Assembly: GCA_016190925.1 (NCBI GenBank)
Contig: JACPPQ010000005.1
Coordinates: 1 to 33,783, forward strand
DNA length: 33,783 nucleotides
DNA from: Chloroflexota bacterium
Lineage (GTDB): Bacteria > Chloroflexota > Dehalococcoidia > Dehalococcoidales > JACPPQ01
Direction of reading: 5' to 3'
Part shown: positions 24,949-33,456 of the stretch, piece after piece
How the letters are laid out: every line of letters starts with the position of its first letter
Position numbering within the stretch: position 1 is the first letter of the stretch
Translations under genes and position numbers: made by a program
Notes under the pieces: generated by a model
The model's input: the letters and a program-made list of their open reading frames with translations, nothing else
What the model was told of the DNA's origin: nothing
Databases searched by the model: none

Positions 24949-25179
24949 CTAGCTCTCAATACCCTTGCCACCTTCTGTACTTCGGTAAACGAAGTCACCT
25001 AGAGCCTCACAATGGTCAGTTACTGTTTTCTGGATCGTAGTAGCTCTAATCGCATGCTGATGCTCTGCCCAGACAATATCACTAATGGCGTCGAGGAGAG
25101 CCTCGTGATAGTCAGGAACCCTCTCGGGTGCTTCCTGGCATTTCTTCTCGATGGTACTGATAAGCTTTTTCGGATTCAT
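24949..25179 (-). CDS. Small 76-aa helical protein (defence operon gene 6)
   Basis: 76 residues starting at ATG 25179 behind AGGAGGG. It is predicted to be all-helical and slightly acidic, with one helix carrying a conserved-looking DIVWAEHQHAIRATTIQKTV stretch. No motif is recognised. It lies between the helicase and DndD-like genes with 30- and 43-base gaps, so it is part of the operon and may be a structural partner of the DndD-like ATPase. DndE (about 110 aa) occupies the equivalent position in Dnd operons, but I see no sequence match. Confidence 0.7.
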   Translation of the reverse strand: MNPKKLISTIEKKCQEAPERVPDYHEALLDAISDIVWAEHQHAIRATTIQKTVTDHCEALGDFVYRSTEGGKGIES

Positions 25180-25209
25180 TATGCAATCCCTCCTACCGAT
25201 GCTTTGGCA

Positions 25210-27375
25210 TCAGAAATATCTCTCGATCAGAGGCCTAACTGCCAATAATGCTCCATCAGGCGCTGCCGCGTTGCTGGAGAGGCTGGCAAATTCCGTTATC
25301 CGTTCCAATTCGCTTTTCAGAATTTTTGACATGCCTGAATCCGAGAAGGTTTCTTCGTTCATCGGAGGTATTACTAAGAAGTCGTGGATAAAGGCAATCT
25401 GCTTGTTGGTTCTCGGACATTTGCGTAGAACTCTTCCCCTTCGTTGAATCCATTGTCTTTCGACTGTCGTGCTAGCCAAAATGAAGGCTGTGGATATTTC
25501 AGGGATATCGATACCCTCGTCCAAAACTCGCATGGCTGTCAATACTTGTATATCGCCATCGGCAAAACTGGCTATCAGACTCTGCGCTAATTCCGTCTTG
25601 GAGGTCTCTTCTTGTGTGATTTGGTGTATCCGAAGCCTGATATCATCCATGAGCATCCGATTCACTTCAATCAGTTGTTCTCTGCCTTTATCACTTGCAT
25701 ATACCAGAGTGTGTTTGATCCTTTTCGAATCTCGGCTCTCCAGGATTTCACGTAGAACACCAATCTTGTTCTCCGCTTGTTCAAGAACGCGCCGCCTCCG
25801 AATTAGCAATTTTTGTAGCGCCAGAGGAATATCACCGTTCTTCCCATCTCCGCTTTCGCCTAAGGTCCACCCCATGTTTTTCAACCGATCAGTTAGTTCT
25901 ATCCATTGCTGGAGCTCATCTGAAGTTAGCTCGGTGGGGTGTACATAATAGTTATAAGGAACAAGGCATTTACCGATTGCTTCCTTAAGGGTAAACCGGA
26001 ACACAACGTCTCCGAAGAATATTTTCAGCTGTTCAGTCCCTTCTTCGTCATATTGTCTTATTGGCGTTGCCGACAAACCCATCCTGTAATCGAAACGAGT
26101 TGGTGGATTACCAAGAAAACGCGGGGTACCCAAGTCGTGCACTTCATCCGCGATGAGCATGGAGACACCTGAGAAACGACTCAGTTCGTCCTGAAATCTT
26201 GCGTCGCATAAGAAATCGTGAGTTACCACAAGACATTCTACCTTAGAAAGACCCAACCTGAGATTCCTCACCGTTCGTCTCACGGAAGCCAACTTCTCTG
26301 CCTTCCCAGCCTGGTCTCCCGGTAATATGGCATTCAGCCCGAACTTTCTTGCTTCTTTAGCCCATTGAGAAACTAGTGGCAGGTACGGGGCTGCAATCAC
26401 TAGTAATAAGGGGCTAGCCGGGTCAAACAGCTTCCTAGCCGCAATTAGGGATGTCACCGTCTTACCAGACCCGGTGGCCATCTCAAGAATTCCTTTATGT
26501 CCAGCCTGTTCCCAAGCGATGACTGCTTGGCCTTGATGTGCAAAATCACCTTTTTCGTATATCAGACCCTGCGGAATCTCAAAGCCCCTGCTATTGGTCG
26601 GACTGCCGGCAACTATGACCTCAGACGAACCGACTAAACCATGAGAATGATCAACTGACCAGGCTTGTGCAAAGTCTTCAACATTTGGTATACGCTGAGG
26701 CAAGAAATCTTGAACGATTCGTCTCTTGAAAGCTTCGGGAGGATCATAGGTTCGCATGAAGCTGGGCTTCCTGTTATGCCAGGTGGCTTCGAATTCGTCC
26801 CGCAGACGTTGAACAACTTTCTGTTCCTCTCCGCTTAACCATGACCGGGAGACACTTACTTGCTCAACGTTGGTGATAAAACCACTGCGTGTGAGGTTGT
26901 TGGACCCATGTACAGCAATCCAGGTGTTTCCATCTGAAAAAAGGCGAATCTTAGGGTGAAATAAGCCATTCTTGACCAAGACCAGCTTAATTGACATTCG
27001 TCCCGCAGAGATCAGGTAAGCGAGACATTCGAGAGTATGCTTGACCAACGCACTTTCGCTGACCTCATGACTACCGTACAAGTCCTCGAGTCGCCTGGCT
27101 AGAAGTTCGGCGGGCGTCTCAGAACCATCTCTAATTGCGGTTTGGTCTTCTATGGACAGATATGGACTGGATAGAAGTCTCATCTTTCCTTCAGGGTGTA
27201 ATATGAATTCGGCTAATCCGGGAGCCATTTCCCTCAAGGCTGAACTATGAAAGAACCCGGTCATGCAATCATAGGTGTTTGACGTTCGCAAACACGGAAT
27301 GATGACTTCGCCCAATAGATTGTCTTCAGGCAATATGTACAACGGGGCAAAGTCCGGAAGTGTCTCAAAGCTCAT
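25210..27375 (-). CDS. PLD-domain SF2 helicase, Dnd restriction-type (defence operon gene 5)
   Basis: 721 residues. The N-terminal third has a phospholipase-D-like half site, LFHPKIRLF (HxK at 140-142) and GSNNLTRSGF (157-166). The SF2 helicase follows: ATGSGKT (300-306), DEVH (410-413), MGLSATP (432-438), and in the C-terminal half WIQRRGRVLRKC. This architecture matches the family 'DNA phosphorothioation system restriction enzyme' found beside dnd genes. It is the most likely restriction effector here, either cutting or unwinding unmodified DNA. The PLD nuclease has only one HxK, so it may need to dimerise. The stop is 30 bases ahead of the 76-aa gene. Confidence 0.88.
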   Translation of the reverse strand: MSFETLPDFAPLYILPEDNLLGEVIIPCLRTSNTYDCMTGFFHSSALREMAPGLAEFILHPEGKMRLLSSPYLSIEDQTAIRDGSETPAELLARRLEDLYGSHEVSESALVKHTLECLAYLISAGRMSIKLVLVKNGLFHPKIRLFSDGNTWIAVHGSNNLTRSGFITNVEQVSVSRSWLSGEEQKVVQRLRDEFEATWHNRKPSFMRTYDPPEAFKRRIVQDFLPQRIPNVEDFAQAWSVDHSHGLVGSSEVIVAGSPTNSRGFEIPQGLIYEKGDFAHQGQAVIAWEQAGHKGILEMATGSGKTVTSLIAARKLFDPASPLLLVIAAPYLPLVSQWAKEARKFGLNAILPGDQAGKAEKLASVRRTVRNLRLGLSKVECLVVTHDFLCDARFQDELSRFSGVSMLIADEVHDLGTPRFLGNPPTRFDYRMGLSATPIRQYDEEGTEQLKIFFGDVVFRFTLKEAIGKCLVPYNYYVHPTELTSDELQQWIELTDRLKNMGWTLGESGDGKNGDIPLALQKLLIRRRRVLEQAENKIGVLREILESRDSKRIKHTLVYASDKGREQLIEVNRMLMDDIRLRIHQITQEETSKTELAQSLIASFADGDIQVLTAMRVLDEGIDIPEISTAFILASTTVERQWIQRRGRVLRKCPRTNKQIAFIHDFLVIPPMNEETFSDSGMSKILKSELERITEFASLSSNAAAPDGALLAVRPLIERYF

Positions 27376-27422
27376 TTACTTACGCTCCTGGGCGTGTTTA
27401 ATGAGTTAACCACTTTCTCCTC

Positions 27423-28217
27423 CTAAAGTGTACAAATCAAGCATGGTTGTGGGTATGTATCATCTTCGAAGATGTCTACCAATCGTCCTCCGTTTGCCTT
27501 ATCTGTGCCTACTCTCTTTTCGTGTTCAGCCTTGATCGCGGCTATCCTCTCGGGACGGGCCAGTTCTTCCAAGCTCTCCCGATCTGACCAGGTAAAACGC
27601 TTCCCAGACGTTTCATCGACCTTCTCATATTTGGTTGCTAATTCATATAACTTAGGATGCCTTTCGAGTAATCCGACCCACTCTATCTTTTGCTGGAAAA
27701 AACAGAAATAGCATCCCGACCTGGAACGCCAACTCCGATATGAAGGTTCACCGATTCCGGACTCCTGTAATATCCGCCTTACGTCTGAATAGCAGATACC
27801 ATCTTCCTTAAAGGGAAACACAGGTTTTATGTTTGGTTTTGTTGATACGTATCCTTCTCTGTCTTCGTCAGCGCGAATACCAACGTAGTTGACTACTGCG
27901 GAGTCCCCAACGTAGAATTCAAACGGCCGCAACTTAAGATGCTTCGTGCACCAGCGCATCCTTGCAGACGGCAGGTATCCCCTGTAAACGCTAAGCCAGT
28001 GGTCAAAGCCGCGGCCGTCATGTTTCAAAACCATTATTCGTTTGCCGAGCACAGCCTCTAAACGGCCTAAGTAATCATAAGTCTCTGGCAATTCTTTCTC
28101 AGTATCGCAAAAGACATACTCGAGGTCAGGAACCTTGTTACGCATGTAGATTGCCAATGCAGCGCTGTCCTTGCCCCCGGAAACGGAGAGAATATGACGT
28201 GTTCGCATGTTGGGCAT
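27423..28217 (-). CDS. PAPS-reductase/DndC-like PP-loop Fe-S protein (defence operon gene 4)
   Basis: 264 residues. The ATP-pyrophosphatase PP-loop SGGKDS is at 13-18. Cys residues at 90 (WCTKHLK), 169 and 172 (GCYFC) and 259 and 262 (CLIC) suggest a 4Fe-4S cluster plus one more Cys. This is the core of DndC/SspD-type enzymes that use ATP to activate DNA and transfer sulfur to the backbone; DndC proper is much longer (about 500 aa). BrxP of type 4 BREX also belongs to this family. It starts at ATG 28217 behind AAGGAGGTGG. Its catalytic residues look intact, so it is probably the modification enzyme of this operon. Confidence 0.85.
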   Translation of the reverse strand: MPNMRTRHILSVSGGKDSAALAIYMRNKVPDLEYVFCDTEKELPETYDYLGRLEAVLGKRIMVLKHDGRGFDHWLSVYRGYLPSARMRWCTKHLKLRPFEFYVGDSAVVNYVGIRADEDREGYVSTKPNIKPVFPFKEDGICYSDVRRILQESGIGEPSYRSWRSRSGCYFCFFQQKIEWVGLLERHPKLYELATKYEKVDETSGKRFTWSDRESLEELARPERIAAIKAEHEKRVGTDKANGGRLVDIFEDDTYPQPCLICTL

Positions 28218-28236
28218 ACCTCCACCTCCTTTTCGA

Positions 28237-31200
28237 TTAGCTATTTTCTTGTCTGGACTCGGACTCAGCTATGAGATTCTTTGCCGATTCCATAAATGCG
28301 GCCAATAATAGGCGCCGATTTACTGTGGTCCCTGCTTGCTCCAATATTTTGACTGCCCGCTGAATCTCATCTCGCTCAGCACTCGAATATCTCACGAGGC
28401 GACTTGTTACCTCTCCTCTATTGTTGCTTATTGATAACTGCAATCCTTCCTCTCCTTCGTCTAGGACGTCAGACACGTGCAGTACAGATTCTGCCGCATG
28501 GATAAGCGAACGAAGATGAGGGATCAGCCGGGTAAAAGCCTCCTCATCAGATTTACCCCATTGACTTGGAGGTTGCCCAACAACGCCGGCAGCTAATGAC
28601 TCCAAGTATTCGGTCTCGGCGAGATGTCCGTCTTTCGCTCGGACAATCAATGTTCTTAGTTTCGAATCTGTTGCAGCGTCGGATATCTTCGTGGCCCGAG
28701 CAACAAGCTTGGTGGTCCAATTCTGCTCGTCAGAAACTTCGAAAATATCTAAGATTCCTTGTTTGACTCGATGCAGGAGACTTGGGTAACAGTTAGCCAA
28801 CGACGCCATTGCTCCATTCAGCGCATCGAAGAATACTTCCGTATTCTTTCGGGCATTGGTATCGTTATCGGACGCATTTGCCTGGAATGGTTGGCATCCC
28901 AATGCCGTTGGCAGGTCGACAAACAATAATTTTTCCGGGCTCTTCGCTCTGAGAATGACTTCGCGAACCTCAATAGCCTGGCGGGGCAGATCAGACGTTA
29001 TTAATGTGTATTTGGGCAGAAAACGCATTCTAGCATATAATGCCCTCACCACCGGCAACACACCTTCCTCAACGCGAAAACCGCGAGCAAATCGTTTAAT
29101 TACGGTAGACCGCTCTCCTGCAAGTTCAAACTGATTTATGGAGAAGCTGGCTGGCTTACGCATCAGCCTCTCCATTGCAGGTACGGTTAACTCCGGAATA
29201 AACGCTCCATCTTCGTACAAGGCCATAGTGTTCTTATTGGCGATTAGACACGCACATAGTAAAACTGGTGCAAAACCGTCTGCAACCCCAAATGGCGACC
29301 TCGTTATTTCATCAAACAAATCGACGACAGGTTTTGGTTTGAAGTCTTTAGGTGTTGCGGATTGGATGATATGGTCCCACACCCTTTGAAGGCCGAGATC
29401 CGTGTCGTTGGGTCGAACAAACGCCCATCTCCCATTGCCAATATCCGTGTGCATTCCACTAGTCAAGAGCAGAGATTCATAGATACTTCTTTGGGGCGGA
29501 TACCCGATTATTCCAAGTCCCGGTTGGTCTGTCGACGATAGCATTGCTTCAACGAGATTACGTCTTGCCGCCGCAGCCGAGGAAGACAACTCCCGACGGT
29601 TTATCAACTCGTTCTTTACGACTGGAGCATATGGAAATGTTACATCACAAGCCTCTGACAAGAGTGAAGCGAAGGCTTTGGATGAAAGGTTCGATAGTTC
29701 TAATCCGTGCCAAAACACTTCAACGTGTTTCGATCCAGGAGAAAAGACCTTGCTCCATTCCGCGCGAAAAGCTGTTTCGGCTTCAACACGTCGCTCGCTT
29801 AGTTCTTGACGAGCAACCCTGTCGCCTTCCAGTTCCGGAGTATTTCGTTTGATCCATTCGAGAGCGACCACATCTCGAGCTGTCTCCACCAATTCGTCAC
29901 TTGATTTGCCGACAAGAACAATCACGGAAGGATTATTTACCCCGCGAGCAGCTGTCTGGGCAAGCTCGCACTCCTCCTCACTTTCGACCAAACATTGTAT
30001 GACTCGGCCATCGGCTTCGGTCTTTGCAGACATCGCCACTGGTAAAGTCGCGGCCGAGGCTGGCTGCACAGAGAAGAATCTCAGCATGCCAGTGCGAAAC
30101 GAATGTTTCCGAGCCATCAAGGGTGGTGCTGGACACAATTCGGCTGCTACGGTTAAAGCTACTGAATGCGGTGGTAAAGCCTGATAAGCGTCAGAAATAC
30201 GTTCACCAATATCTACGTCGCTGCCTTCCCAAAGTCTATATGCATTCCTGAATCTCCTGAATACAATCAGCCTTTTTGATTCGAGATCCTTAATAATTCT
30301 ATCTAGCTTTTGTCTTCTGGTAGCTGAGGCCTCTTGTATTAGTTCTAATGACTCTCTTGATGGGGATACGTGTGAACTTTCCCCGATTAGCCCCATCAAA
30401 CCAATGGTTTTTACCACGTTAAGTTCTTCTGGTGCTACATCCCCCAAACGGGACATGGCATCTTCAATTTCAGTCCATTGTCGGACCATCTGAGGATTTG
30501 GAGATCCAGCTAGGAGGGTATGCGAAACGTAATCATACAAGTCGCTTGGTCTGAAGAAGGGTGGTATTCTTGCGTTAAAAACTTGTTTGCGAGACCAATC
30601 TTGAAGCGAGAATGGCTCATCTGCTGAAAGGAACGAAAACAACGACCGCTCGTTTTGGCCTAGCCGCCGGAACGTAGCTGGTAGCATTACCAACGTGACT
30701 GGATGTAATGGATATGAAGCAATGCATGTTTCCTCGAAATCGTTTTCAGAGCCTCTCGGAGCTAGTTTAGAGCAGGCAGCCGCTGTGCTTCGAACGCTGG
30801 CATTGCCAACAACCTTGAAGTTAGTTGAGCTACTAAGTGCCGCGGCTACCAGTTGAAGGCTGTCTGAGTCATTCATCAAGCATGGAACGTCGAAGAAACG
30901 CTGCTGGACTCTGGTCCATTCCCGTTGATGGCGTCTTCCCAAACGGGTCGCGTACTGGGAAAATTCTTGGTGAAGTATGGTTATAAACCATAAAGGATGG
31001 TCGTTACTTCGCGAAGCAAACTCTGCCATCTCCTGTAGTATGTGTATATCACTTTCTGCGGGCTCCAGCGCAGCGTGCTCAAGCAACTTACCAAGTTCAT
31101 CGACGATTACCACGACGCCGAGAAGATTTTCCTCTTCGACCGCGAGTTTCGCGAGGTCCTCGAACAGCTCGACAATCATTCGGGTGTCAATTTCGTCCAC

Positions 31201-31671
31201 GGAAACTCTATGGCGACGAAGCAGTCTGCCAAATAGCTTTTGCCTCCCGCTCATTTCGAGTGAGCGTTTTAGTCCGTGCATAAGACAGGTAGAAATACTT
31301 TCCCTTGAACCTGTTGCTAGGACAGTTACATATCCTTCGCCCAAAGCAGGGACTAAGACGTGACCAATTTCTCCTAACCTCTCTGTCTCTTCGCTTCGAG
31401 ATCCGTTTAGCGAAGCCTTATCTAGTAACCTAGCAAAGTACAAAGCCAAGGCTGATTTACCCGACCCATATGGTCCCGTGATGCATTGGGCACGGTATGT
31501 CGAATCAGAGCATCCCCGAGCTAGCAGGGTAAGTGCTGAGAGACACCCACCGGTTAGCAAGAAGCCCTGCGTCGCATCCCTGCTGTAGAAATCCCGCTCA
31601 AGATGAACTGAACGCAAGAACCTAGTATTAAGCGAAACCAATTCAGTCATCGACAGTTCATTTCTGCCCAT
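28237..31671 (-). CDS. Giant P-loop ATPase, BrxC/PglY-like (defence operon gene 3)
   Basis: 1144 residues from ATG 31671. This start has GGAG seven bases upstream and overlaps the DUF4007 stop by 14 bases; a longer frame from 31725 is less likely. Walker A is GPYGSGKSA (66-74) and Walker B VVVIVDELGKLLEHA (186-200). An arginine-rich section with QREWTRVQQRFFDVP follows around residue 270. The rest (about 400-1144) is long, mainly helical and unassigned. The layout resembles the large ATPases of BREX (BrxC/PglY) and related islands, though no PglZ or BrxL is present. It may couple ATP use to target recognition. Confidence 0.75.
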   Translation of the reverse strand: MGRNELSMTELVSLNTRFLRSVHLERDFYSRDATQGFLLTGGCLSALTLLARGCSDSTYRAQCITGPYGSGKSALALYFARLLDKASLNGSRSEETERLGEIGHVLVPALGEGYVTVLATGSRESISTCLMHGLKRSLEMSGRQKLFGRLLRRHRVSVDEIDTRMIVELFEDLAKLAVEEENLLGVVVIVDELGKLLEHAALEPAESDIHILQEMAEFASRSNDHPLWFITILHQEFSQYATRLGRRHQREWTRVQQRFFDVPCLMNDSDSLQLVAAALSSSTNFKVVGNASVRSTAAACSKLAPRGSENDFEETCIASYPLHPVTLVMLPATFRRLGQNERSLFSFLSADEPFSLQDWSRKQVFNARIPPFFRPSDLYDYVSHTLLAGSPNPQMVRQWTEIEDAMSRLGDVAPEELNVVKTIGLMGLIGESSHVSPSRESLELIQEASATRRQKLDRIIKDLESKRLIVFRRFRNAYRLWEGSDVDIGERISDAYQALPPHSVALTVAAELCPAPPLMARKHSFRTGMLRFFSVQPASAATLPVAMSAKTEADGRVIQCLVESEEECELAQTAARGVNNPSVIVLVGKSSDELVETARDVVALEWIKRNTPELEGDRVARQELSERRVEAETAFRAEWSKVFSPGSKHVEVFWHGLELSNLSSKAFASLLSEACDVTFPYAPVVKNELINRRELSSSAAAARRNLVEAMLSSTDQPGLGIIGYPPQRSIYESLLLTSGMHTDIGNGRWAFVRPNDTDLGLQRVWDHIIQSATPKDFKPKPVVDLFDEITRSPFGVADGFAPVLLCACLIANKNTMALYEDGAFIPELTVPAMERLMRKPASFSINQFELAGERSTVIKRFARGFRVEEGVLPVVRALYARMRFLPKYTLITSDLPRQAIEVREVILRAKSPEKLLFVDLPTALGCQPFQANASDNDTNARKNTEVFFDALNGAMASLANCYPSLLHRVKQGILDIFEVSDEQNWTTKLVARATKISDAATDSKLRTLIVRAKDGHLAETEYLESLAAGVVGQPPSQWGKSDEEAFTRLIPHLRSLIHAAESVLHVSDVLDEGEEGLQLSISNNRGEVTSRLVRYSSAERDEIQRAVKILEQAGTTVNRRLLLAAFMESAKNLIAESESRQENS

Positions 31672-32653
31672 AGTACTTCTCCAGGAAAGGCATAGGGTCA
31701 GTTTTGGCCCCTTCCCTGACAACACGCCGCACTAGCGCGGTATCTTCAAAGATCATTCTTCCAGCCGTGACATCTGCGAGTTTATCAAGGTAACTAAGGA
31801 CAGAGTCTTGGTCTAGTTTGAAAGCAAGGGAAGGGCTGCCTTCTCTCGCCATTATTTCTCGAAAATCAAGAGTCTTTCCCTTATTGTCAGTGGAATCCCA
31901 AAACTCTAAGAGGGCATAAGCAAAAATAGAAGCAGGCAGAGATGGTTTGGGGCCGACTCGAAACCTCATCCGGTCACTATCAGGCTCTTGAATAAGGATA
32001 CCTAAGCCGGCTAAGGGACAGTCAATAGAGTCGTTCAATTGCCGCCCGGGATTTGAATTGGACATATACGTATGAACGAAGCAATCAATATCGCGCTTAA
32101 TTGTAGAAAGTGAGACATCAACCCAGCCAATTAGCTGAAGCTCTCTAGCCAATGACTCAACCATCAGGGGTCTCGTGAACGCATACTCTCTAAAACGGTG
32201 GAATGCCCAATACCACGTTGCTGCGCGCGTGCCGGAACTTGTCAATTTCCAGTGGAGTAACCAAAGACTTGCATCATCCTCCAGAAATGGGTCCCAACCA
32301 GCATCCGCAAATAACCTTCTTCCTAGCGATGTTACTTGCAGATGCCCAACTCCGACCTCTCGATTTTCCGTGACCATCGCCGTTGCAAGGCACCAGTGGC
32401 GAATAGATTTAACCATGTTCTTACCCACACCCAACCGGATGATGGCTTCGTCACGTTGGAAAATGTTGGAAGTGGTTTGTACGGCATCTACACCTTTTTT
32501 CAGCCATCCGAAACGAAACGGAAATGTCTCATGACCAGCGAATGATTTGCCAAAAGGTAAGTCGCTCAGAGAACTTTCTTTTACTGACGGCGATACTACA
32601 GTTTGTGGCTTCGTTCTTTCTTGCTTTGAATATCTCGATTCCGATGTTGCCAT
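31658..32653 (-). CDS. DUF4007 protein (defence operon gene 2)
   Basis: 331 residues. The family signature SFAGHETFPFRFGWLKKGVDA is near residues 37-57, followed by GVGKNMVKSIRHWC around 77-90 and a winged-helix-like middle part. DUF4007 proteins are commonly next to PAPS-reductase-family and Dnd-like genes; their function is unknown, and DNA binding is likely from the helical, basic N-terminal half (inference). It starts at ATG 32653 with GGGGAG about 13 bases upstream, a weak spacing. It overlaps the next gene, which shows coupling to the giant ATPase. Confidence 0.85.
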   Translation of the reverse strand: MATSESRYSKQERTKPQTVVSPSVKESSLSDLPFGKSFAGHETFPFRFGWLKKGVDAVQTTSNIFQRDEAIIRLGVGKNMVKSIRHWCLATAMVTENREVGVGHLQVTSLGRRLFADAGWDPFLEDDASLWLLHWKLTSSGTRAATWYWAFHRFREYAFTRPLMVESLARELQLIGWVDVSLSTIKRDIDCFVHTYMSNSNPGRQLNDSIDCPLAGLGILIQEPDSDRMRFRVGPKPSLPASIFAYALLEFWDSTDNKGKTLDFREIMAREGSPSLAFKLDQDSVLSYLDKLADVTAGRMIFEDTALVRRVVREGAKTDPMPFLEKYYGQK

Positions 32654-32680
32654 CTCGGTTACTTATTCTCCCCGTGTTTT

Positions 32681-32923
32681 CTAAGAGACCAATCTAGGAT
32701 TCTCCATCTCCTCTGTTGCCTTTTGGAAAGCCATATCATGTTCAAAGCCTTGGCGTCGGTATTTGACTATGAGTTCGATTTTCCTCATTTCCTTTTTGGA
32801 ATAATCTCGTACTCTCCGGTTCTTCAAAACAACCCACTTGGGTTTGATGTAGCCTTTTGTTTCAAACCATCTTATCTCGTCCGGCAGAATACCTAGCTGT
32901 TTTGCGACCTCGGTAATCCTCAC
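32681..32923 (-). CDS. MerR-like small regulator (defence operon gene 1)
   Basis: 80 residues from GTG 32923, with AGGAC upstream. The fold is a MerR-type winged helix: ITEVAKQLGI (helix-turn-helix) then WFETKGYIKPKW and RVRDYSKKEMRKI. It lacks the long dimerising coiled coil and effector domain of full MerR proteins, which fits a small DNA-binding protein of the MerR/excisionase class. As first gene behind the promoter at 32968-32996 it is a candidate regulator of the whole operon. An excisionase-like role is possible if the island is mobile. Confidence 0.8.
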   Translation of the reverse strand: MRITEVAKQLGILPDEIRWFETKGYIKPKWVVLKNRRVRDYSKKEMRKIELIVKYRRQGFEHDMAFQKATEEMENPRLVS

Positions 32924-32967
32924 TTGCTTTTGTCCTATTCGTGTGTTAATTCACTAACTTACCCATT

Positions 32968-32996
32968 AATATACACCTGAAAACAAGCCATGTAAA
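32968..32996 (-). promoter_or_regulatory. Promoter of the defence operon
   Basis: On the minus strand TTTACA (32996-32991), a 17-base spacer and TATATT (32973-32968) give a good sigma-70-type promoter 45 bases before the GTG of the MerR-like gene. TTAAT and ATTAA arms at 32946-32969 could be an operator, but this is weak. Confidence 0.55.
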
Positions 32997-33042
32997 GGTT
33001 GCACGGTCACCCAATGATGCAAAGTGAAAGGCTTCCAGACAT

Positions 33043-33083
33043 AACAAAAAAAGGGAGCTGAGGTGGCTAACCTCAGCTCCCTT
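33043..33083 (-). terminator. Very strong rho-independent terminator of the 84-aa gene
   Basis: AAGGGAGCTGAGGT (33051-33064) pairs with ACCTCAGCTCCCTT (33070-33083), a perfect 14-bp stem with a five-base GGCTA loop. On the minus strand it is followed by TTTTTTTGTT. It lies 17 bases after the stop at 33100 and shields the defence promoter from upstream transcription. Confidence 0.85.
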
Positions 33084-33099
33084 ATCAGGATTACGTTTT

Positions 33100-33354
33100 C
33101 TATTGTTGACAAGCAGGCATTTCAAACGCTTTTTTGATGGCCTTTTCTATCCCCAGCCGGTGCTTATCGTCTGGTGGGTTTCGCCAGCCAACGATGTCTC
33201 CAGAGAAGTCGTCTATGGCCACGGCCGCCCATATCTCGAAGGCATCGTGGACCACGAACCAGCTTCCCGATGTGGCTGTGGGTATGCGGGTGACGGTGAA
33301 CTTGCTCCCATCTACGTCGATGGCTTCCTGTTCGACAGTTACTTCTTTAGGCAT
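33100..33354 (-). CDS. Small hypothetical protein (84 aa)
   Basis: 84 residues from ATG 33354, which has GGAGGG seven bases upstream; an upstream in-frame ATG at 33420 would lie across a hairpin and is not used. The sequence has KFTVTRIPTATSGSWFVVHDAFEIWAAVAIDDFSGDIVGW, a beta-rich body, and a helical end. No family is recognised. It ends at a very strong terminator. It probably belongs with the 33457 gene as accessory cargo. Confidence 0.7.
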   Translation of the reverse strand: MPKEVTVEQEAIDVDGSKFTVTRIPTATSGSWFVVHDAFEIWAAVAIDDFSGDIVGWRNPPDDKHRLGIEKAIKKAFEMPACQQ

Positions 33355-33409
33355 AGTTATCCCTCCTTTCAGGGCATGGTTAGCCCTATGAATTTGGTTG
33401 CGGGAATGT

Positions 33410-33450
33410 AACCCTGGCACTCAGCCGTGATATGACGGAGTGCCAGGGTT
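33410..33450. promoter_or_regulatory. 13-bp perfect hairpin between two accessory genes
   Basis: AACCCTGGCACTC (33410-33422) pairs with GAGTGCCAGGGTT (33438-33450) around a 15-base loop. It lies between the stop at 33457 and the SD of the 84-aa gene. No T-tract follows on the minus strand, so it is more like a transcript-stability or attenuation hairpin, or an operator-like palindrome, than a simple terminator. Confidence 0.55.
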
Positions 33451-33456
33451 CAGTGG

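Noticed and set aside
28237-31671. BREX system
   Set aside because: The giant ATPase and PAPS-reductase-like gene recall BREX type 4, but no PglZ, BrxL or methyltransferase is present.
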